Shown here one piece after another: positions 59,010 to 64,000 of a stretch of 64,000 nt of DNA. Positions within the stretch are counted from its first letter, which is position 1; each line of letters begins with the position of its first letter. The stretch covers positions 62,001-126,000 of the forward strand of contig PYSS01000107.1 of NCBI GenBank assembly GCA_003049465.1, read 5' to 3'. Origin of the DNA: Magnaporthiopsis rhizophila. Taxonomy: Eukaryota > Ascomycota > Sordariomycetes > Magnaporthales > Magnaporthaceae. The notes under the pieces were generated by a model, which searched no databases, was not told the DNA's origin, and was given only the letters and a program-made list of their open reading frames with translations. The position numbers and the translations under genes are program-made.

Positions 59010-59462
59010 TGTGAGACAGGCAGCGAACTTACACAACCTGGGCCATCAATCCAAGTTTCATCAAGCTTCCCACTGTTTGCAAGTTCTCCAATATCTTCAG
59101 CCATCCCTCGTTCCAAACACTCTTGACGGAAATCTTCACAGCCGTGACGCGACCGCCGCTCGTGGCCGTGTCTGCCAGACGGTTCGCCCCCTTCACGAGG
59201 ACGCAGGAGGTAGTTTGGCATTTTGGCAAACCTCAAGGACGCCCTTTTCGAACCTGAACTGGGTGGCGTTATTAACAGGCGTTGTTGAGCAGGTGTTCTG
59301 GATATGGATCGCGATCTTGTCGGTTAGGATGCTATTACTGTCGAGCGATCCTTGACGCAAGGCCTGACGAGATAGAGCGATAATCTCCCCCAATGTCGAC
59401 GACTTGGAAGATGTTGCATGCCAGGCCGAGAGCCGCGAGGGGCTCAAGGACGGACATGGTAT
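59010..59462 (-). pseudogene. N-terminal fragment of a fungal STAND/NLR-type protein, frameshifted
   Basis: The minus strand begins MSVLEPLAALGLACNIFQVV at 59462. This is the usual start of the N-terminal domain of fungal NACHT/ankyrin-type STAND proteins ('DPLSALGLASNIIQ(L/F)VDF'). The continuation requires two frame changes: GEIIALSRQALRQGSLDSN after about 59395, and LADTATSGGRVTAVKISVKS with LMKLGLMAQV after about 59225. The last part matches the family's 'KT(I/V)W..G.L..LE..L......GLLARV' pattern. It ends at a GTGTAAGT possible donor site (about 59013), and the AT-rich island starts less than 100 bp further. Nothing of a NACHT or repeat domain remains. Such proteins act in non-self recognition and cell death. 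Confidence 0.6.
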
Positions 59463-60717
59463 TTGGTTGGAAGTCTAGCATCAAACAAGGCGAAAACAAA
59501 ACGACGGCCTGAGGTACGAGGCTCGACACTGGGCAAGAAGCCCCGCCTTTCAAGTGCCTGTGAATGGTAGCGGGGTTGTCGGCATACCTCAGGCCAGGGA
59601 GGTCGCTGTCCTGCAGCACCCGTGGTGGCCTGTGGGATGCATGTGACAGGCTTCGAGGCTATCCTGCCTGGCCACGTCGCCGGGCGGCCAGCGTGGCTTT
59701 GCAGTCCAGGGCGGCGAGCTCCCGAACCGGGCATGGCAGAGCTGGAAGCGGACGGCGACAGGATCACCGCTCGTCTGGCCCCTGCCATCCAGGTTGAAAT
59801 GAGGCGACCCAGCGATACGAATCCATCAGCAAAGATAGGCCGGGGCCGCGCGAGGCTTGAGCATTTGGCGCATGATGGGTGGGATCCCCCGTATCATTCC
59901 CACATGTCAATCCGTTATGGAGGTTGTTCGCTGCAGGGACCTGGGAGTTGCTGGCTGAGCCGAGCTGACTGGTCCTCGATAACGACAGAGCGTGGTGTTT
60001 CCAGCTGCGCAACCATGCTGCTGGCGGACCTACTTGGAGCAGCCATCCGGTGCTTTAACTGAGGCTTATCCCTGCCTGGTTAAACTGTTTGTTCACCGAA
60101 CCCTTGAACCTCATGTCCCCGCCGTACAAGTCCAGGGTTTTTTTATTTTTATATTTTTTCCGGCGCCGACAAGGAGCTCCGCCTCCCCGATCATCGGTTA
60201 GCGCACCACCCACTACTTCTCGATTTTAATGGACTGCAGGCCCGGAGCCTTGCCCTCTCCGGACAACTTGGTCATGCAGTCGCGCAGTGGTTGCCTTGGA
60301 AATTTTTATTGGGCAGGGCAAACCTGCCCTCAAAAGTGCCGAAGGCCTCATGATTCGAAATGTGTCGACCACGGATCAGGAATATGCGGCCGACATGGCG
60401 ACACCGCCGACCACTTATTATTGCCTCCTTGAAGCCCAACACCGAAAACCGAGAACCGCATACATCCAGTAGCTACCTAGGTGCGTACCTGGCATGGGCT
60501 AGAAGGCTGCCTATATAACGCCGCCCAGATTGCCATGGCATCTTCGAAAGATTCGGCTTCCTTAAGCACCTTTTGAGCCTTCAAAAAGATTCACTTTCCA
60601 AGCAGCATTTGCCTCTGTTACGCCTGTTCTGTTCCGCCATTCGTCGCCAGTTGATGAGCAGACCGCCGCGGTGCGCTCGTTGAGAGAAGACACGGTCCAT
60701 CAACAAGGCTTCCCCGC
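59463..60717. other. Intergenic region
   Basis: Sequence of ordinary composition lying upstream of both the minus-strand NLR fragment and the plus-strand gene at 60854. Frames up to 146 codons on both strands have no recognisable domain and look like chance. A CCTAGG palindrome (CTACCTAGGTGCGTACCTGG, 60472-60491) and a TATA-like word (CTATATAACG, 60511-60520) are seen. Confidence 0.5.
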
Positions 60718-60724
60718 TATAAAG
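60718..60724 (+). promoter_or_regulatory. TATA box candidate for the gene at 60854
   Basis: TATAAAG lies about 130 bp before the start codon, a normal distance for a short 5' leader. A GTGAGT word at about 60765 could be the donor of a leader intron, but no firm acceptor is assigned. Confidence 0.45.
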
Positions 60725-60853
60725 CACCCCAGCTGCCCATCGACGTTGGCCACATAGTCAGTGTGAGTCACCTTTTATTCCTAAAATTATACCCGAGTAA
60801 CACCTACCATTTAAGCGTATCGCTCATTTTTAAGGTGAAAACAGAATACCGCA

Positions 60854-61357
60854 ATGGTCGGTGTCGTCACAGGTCTCGCGGTCGCCGTCGCCCCTGTTCT
60901 CGGCGCCGTCGGCGCCGGCACTGCGACCAGCGCGGCTGTTGCAGCTTCCGGAGCTGCTGCGTTAGAAGGCGCCAGCGTTGGGGCGACCGTCGTGGCATTG
61001 GGAGAGGGCGCGTGTGTCGGGGTGGGAGCCATCGGCGGTGGCAGTAGCGCTGGTATCGCTTTTGCCTCGCTCCTCGGACCTATCGGCTGGGCTATTGTGG
61101 GATGCGACAAGAATGATGACCAGAACAACGATGACGGCTACACATGGGACTGCTGGAAGCCCGTCGTCCGGGATACGTCAACGCGGCCATCTTGCGGCAT
61201 GTCTCTTCGCTGCCTGGCTGCCCATCCGAATGTCGAGTCTATGTCACTCGACCAGGGCGGGCTCTTGGTGGGAAACGTTTTTGGCGAGCGATTCCGCCTC
61301 ACTCCCGTCAGCGTTGAGGGAACGCTGGCATTTCATGCGTCGGTTCTCTCATCTTAG
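60854..61357 (+). CDS. Small Gly/Ala-rich hypothetical protein with CWKP motif
   Basis: A single-exon frame of 167 residues. Residues 1-83 are a hydrophobic Gly/Ala/Val-rich stretch ending FASLLGPIGWAIVG, which could insert in or lie along a membrane. An acidic turn follows (DKNDDQNNDDG, 85-95), then a conserved-looking soluble part YTWDCWKPVVRDTST (96-110) with PSCGMSLRCLAAHP, and a C-terminal half with LLVGNVFGERFRL. This matches my recollection of a family of uncharacterised fungal proteins with a DCWKP(V/I) motif; no function is known to me. The start is the first ATG of the frame, in CGCAATGG context. It lies between the NLR fragment and the CCCH-finger gene, both in variable families. 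Confidence 0.65.
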   Translation: MVGVVTGLAVAVAPVLGAVGAGTATSAAVAASGAAALEGASVGATVVALGEGACVGVGAIGGGSSAGIAFASLLGPIGWAIVGCDKNDDQNNDDGYTWDCWKPVVRDTSTRPSCGMSLRCLAAHPNVESMSLDQGGLLVGNVFGERFRLTPVSVEGTLAFHASVLSS

Positions 61358-62108
61358 GGTGATTAGGCATAGCTCGCTTTAGGAACTTATTTTACGCTCC
61401 CACCAGCTTGGTCGCCCGCGCAAAGTAGACGTGATAAAGCGCATCAACAAGACGACCTTGTTGGTCGGATACGGGCCAGCATCGCACGCTTATGCATGAC
61501 CAGCTGGACTGCATACTACATTACAGACAGCGGCACAGGGCTTGCATATCCATCACTCGTCAAAGTGGTAAAAATGTGTGCGCGTCAGGGGGCAAGTTAT
61601 ATGCAGGTGCCAGAGCCAAAGGCAGGTTGCTCGGGGAGGCCCTGGCACCTATGAAAAATCCATAGCTTTCCCCCAAATTAACGCCTTCATTCTATAGCGA
61701 TCCTTGACGTTGCGTCGTGGTCTAGGACCTCTACTTTAGTGACAGCGACCGCGGTTCGATATTGACCCTTTGCCCCTAGCAGCTGCTTCTCTTGTTCGGT
61801 GCTTGCTCCTGCGGGAGGCCTGCCGGACCAGTTCAGGCCAACGACAGCTAATCAAATCTCCGCGTCCCCGCCCGTTCGACCTCAGTCTGTTTCGTCACGT
61901 GTAGACGGGAGGCAGCCTACCCGCATCACCTCTCCGTCAACCCCAGCCCACCTATTGGCAAAGCTACCCAAGCTCGGAGCCCAAAAAGTAGGCCTGCTCG
62001 CTCTCGCCTCTGTGGCCCAGAAAGCAGCCGACGTCTCCTGCCTTTCGCTGCCAACGTCTGAGAAGCCCGGGGATCGACCTGGAGCTGCTGCGGCAGCCTT
62101 ACCTACCC
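61358..62108. other. Intergenic region before the CCCH-finger gene
   Basis: No independent gene was recognised. A frame at 61799-62275 overlaps the zinc-finger coding region in another frame and reads as low-complexity Pro/Ala/Ser. The last 300 bp are likely the leader or promoter of the gene at 62109. Confidence 0.5.
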
Positions 62109-64000
62109 ATGGAGCGGTCCATCCCCATCCGACCGGCCCGCGCGCAGTGCCACTTCTTTGCGAACGGACGCTGCAGGAAAGGCGCGTCGTGTCCATTCTC
62201 GCACGCGATCGACCAAGAGAGCCCGAGCCCTTCGGCGCGGCCGTCACGCAACACCACCACCGCGCCGCCTGCTAGCTTGAAGAACCCCGCGACGATATGC
62301 CGCTTTTTCCAAGACGGAAAATGCCACAAAGGCGCCGAGTGCTTGTTTTTGCACGAGGAGACGGCCAAGCCCGTCCTGGTTGTCGAGAGGACATTCACCA
62401 AGCCCGGAGCACCAGCACCGGAAACTTTGCCCGCCACCGCCGACTCTCGCTTCTTCACCGCTGGGAGTTGCAAGAATGGGAGCGACTGCCCATTCATGCA
62501 TGGCCCTGTTGCTCAGGAGGCCGGCCTGCCCACGGATCCGACACCTGATATAACCCTTTCGGAGGTGACAGAGAGCTTGGTTCGTGACCGCCTTATTAAC
62601 GAGAATGGCGAGCTTCAATTGTACTGACGCAGGTCAAATTCCATCTCCAGGTCGACGATCCGCAGGATGACTGGACGCGAGCGTTCTCTGGAGCCGTCGT
62701 CAAGTTTGCGGATGGCGCTTCCGTCGACGACCTTTCTCTTGCTTCCGACTTCTCCGCTGTCCGTCTTGACAACCTTCCCCCGGGAAGCACACCAGTATCT
62801 GTCACCCGACTGTTAGGCGGCCTGAGCTTTACGGCGTCGGACGACTGCGTGAGGGTCCGGCAGGCCGCCGATGGCAAGACGGCAAGCGCCGATGTCAAGG
62901 TCAAGGACCCGTCCTTCGCCAGCGCGGTCCGCGACAAGCTTTCCAAGGGCTCCTCGGGCATCAGAGCCACTCGGATCGACGTCCCCATGGCGACCGGCTC
63001 GGGCCTGCACCGTGTCGACTGCTGCAAGGTCCTTTGCTCCTGGCATCGTGCTACGCGTACCGTGTGGCTCAATTTCCGGACGGAAAAGGTCGCGCAGAAG
63101 GTTTGCGAAGGTTTCCAATCGGGGGACTTCAAGGTCAAGAACCAGGCCGTTAATGCCAGTAATCGCACTGGCAGTAATAACAGATATTCTTCCAACGACC
63201 AAGCCTGGACTGTACGGCTGTCCAACCTGGACCCGGCCGTCACCAAGATGGATATCGTGACACCAATCCCTGATCGCTGGAAGCCGACTCACGTCGAGCT
63301 AGGCGAACCGACATATACCGAACACGCTAACACGGTTGCATCTACTGTTAAGGCAAGGCTGCTCCAGATCGGACCGCTTGATATGTGGAGTGTGGCAGAG
63401 ACAGGCAGCGGAAAAAGGGTCAAGGCCCAGGCTCGGTTCGAGACATGAGGAGGACGCCAAAACCGCGGAATCAACGCTGAACAACAAGTCAGTAGCATGG
63501 CTACGGGGCGATATCATGGCGTTGCGCTCGCCGTCAAAGTCTGCCGCCAAGCTCACAGTCCAGCACGTCACCGTGGCCAAGATCAAGCTCACGACCCGCA
63601 TCTTCAACACCCTACGAGAGCCGCTCAACGCGCGGAGGGAACAGTGGTCCGAGAAGGGCGTCCACTTCGTGGCCTACCCGCCGAGCAACGGACACGTCGT
63701 CCTCAAACTCGAGGGCGCCGAGACGAAGAATGTGGCTGAGGCCTACCGGACCTTGTCCGTCATGATCGAAGGGACCAAGCTGGACGTGGGAAAGGATGCG
63801 TGGTGTACCGTTATCCAAAACCACGCTTTCTGGCGCGACATCCTGGAGCGCATCGACAAGGGCCATGGTGTCACCGCCATCAGGGACAGGCGACGGTGCC
63901 AGCTGCGGCTTTTTGGCAGCACCAAGGGCTGCGAGCTTGCCGGCCGGCTGATCACAGCGCAGCTCGAGAAGCGGGTCTCCGAGGCAAGCGTCATCATCGA
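62109..64000 (+). pseudogene. CCCH zinc-finger protein of the fungal RBR-ligase type, 5' part, frameshifted; runs off the window
   Basis: Exon 1 (62109-62564) encodes two complete CCCH fingers (C14-C22-C28-H32; C64-C72-C78-H82) and a third with Ser at the first Cys position (S113, C121, C127, H131). A 68-nt intron is proposed (62565-62632, donor GTGACA, acceptor ACGCAG); without it the frame stops at 62625. Exon 2 continues with VKFADGASVDDLSLASDFSA, LCSWHRATRTVWLNF, AWTVRLSNLDPAV and GKRVKAQARFE. Near 63443-63449 one extra base breaks the frame (stop TGA 63446-63448). The next frame resumes EEDAKTAESTLNNK and stays open to the window end (AIRDRRRCQLRLFG). This layout matches fungal proteins with N-terminal CCCH fingers, KH/RRM-like repeats and a C-terminal RING-IBR ligase, the last lying beyond the window. 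The frameshift may be a real lesion or a sequence error. Confidence 0.65.

Noticed and set aside
61799..62275. Frame of 158 codons overlapping the start of the CCCH-finger gene
   Set aside because: It overlaps the zinc-finger exon in a different frame and is low-complexity. The finger frame has clear CCCH spacing.

Overview
The window is from a filamentous ascomycete (Pezizomycotina, probably a Sordariomycete). The reasons are a spliced gene with a short GT-AG intron, fungal-only protein families in the flanks, fungal transposon types (Fot1/Pot2-like, Ty1/copia, Ty3/gypsy chromovirus), and a middle section that carries the signature of repeat-induced point mutation (RIP). It falls into three parts: a GC-balanced left flank (1 to about 6250), a very AT-rich transposon island (about 6250-58930), and a GC-balanced right flank (about 58930-64000).

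Left flank: a long gene-poor upstream region with microsatellites leads to one two-exon gene (4794-5574), read here as a divergent velvet-domain regulator of 230 residues. The transposon island begins about 670 bp past its stop codon.

Island: almost all of it resolves into nested transposons whose ends are fixed by target-site duplications (TSDs). Three families dominate. 'Y' is a Ty1/copia element of about 8.69 kb with 299-bp LTRs. 'X' is a Ty3/gypsy chromovirus of about 7.4 kb with 471-500-bp LTRs and a C-terminal chromodomain. The third is a miniature LTR element (TRIM, 631 bp, 111-bp LTRs). The oldest layers are X3 (+ strand) and X4 (- strand, inserted into X3). Into the right LTR of X4 went a TRIM (TSD TACAG), X1 (TSD AAATA) and Y2 (TSD ATATT). 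Y1 went into the X4 leader. Y3 (TSD ATATT) went into the X3 integrase. Y3 itself received X2 (TSD TTAAT), a solo Y LTR (TSD GGATA) and a 3.3-kb DNA transposon T1 (8-bp TSD TAATATTA). Subtracting these three inserts with their TSDs from Y3 leaves 8693 bp, against 8694 and 8695 bp for Y1 and Y2, which confirms the reconstruction. A Fot1/Pot2-like element carrying a solo TRIM LTR (TSD AGCGG) forms the left edge. All element genes are broken, mostly by CAA/CAG to TAA/TAG changes and Asp to Asn changes at catalytic positions.

Part of the island deserves particular attention: all three Y copies carry an extra reading frame of about 381 codons on the strand opposite to pol, between pol and the 3' LTR. 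T1 is a DNA transposon whose protein I could not recognise.

Right flank: a frameshifted N-terminal fragment of a fungal STAND/NLR-type protein (minus strand, cut off at the island edge), a short Gly/Ala-rich hypothetical protein (60854-61357), and the 5' part of a CCCH-zinc-finger protein of the type that continues into an RBR (RING-IBR) ubiquitin ligase module. The last gene has one frameshift and a damaged third zinc finger, and runs off the window end. I found no tRNA, rRNA or CRISPR array.
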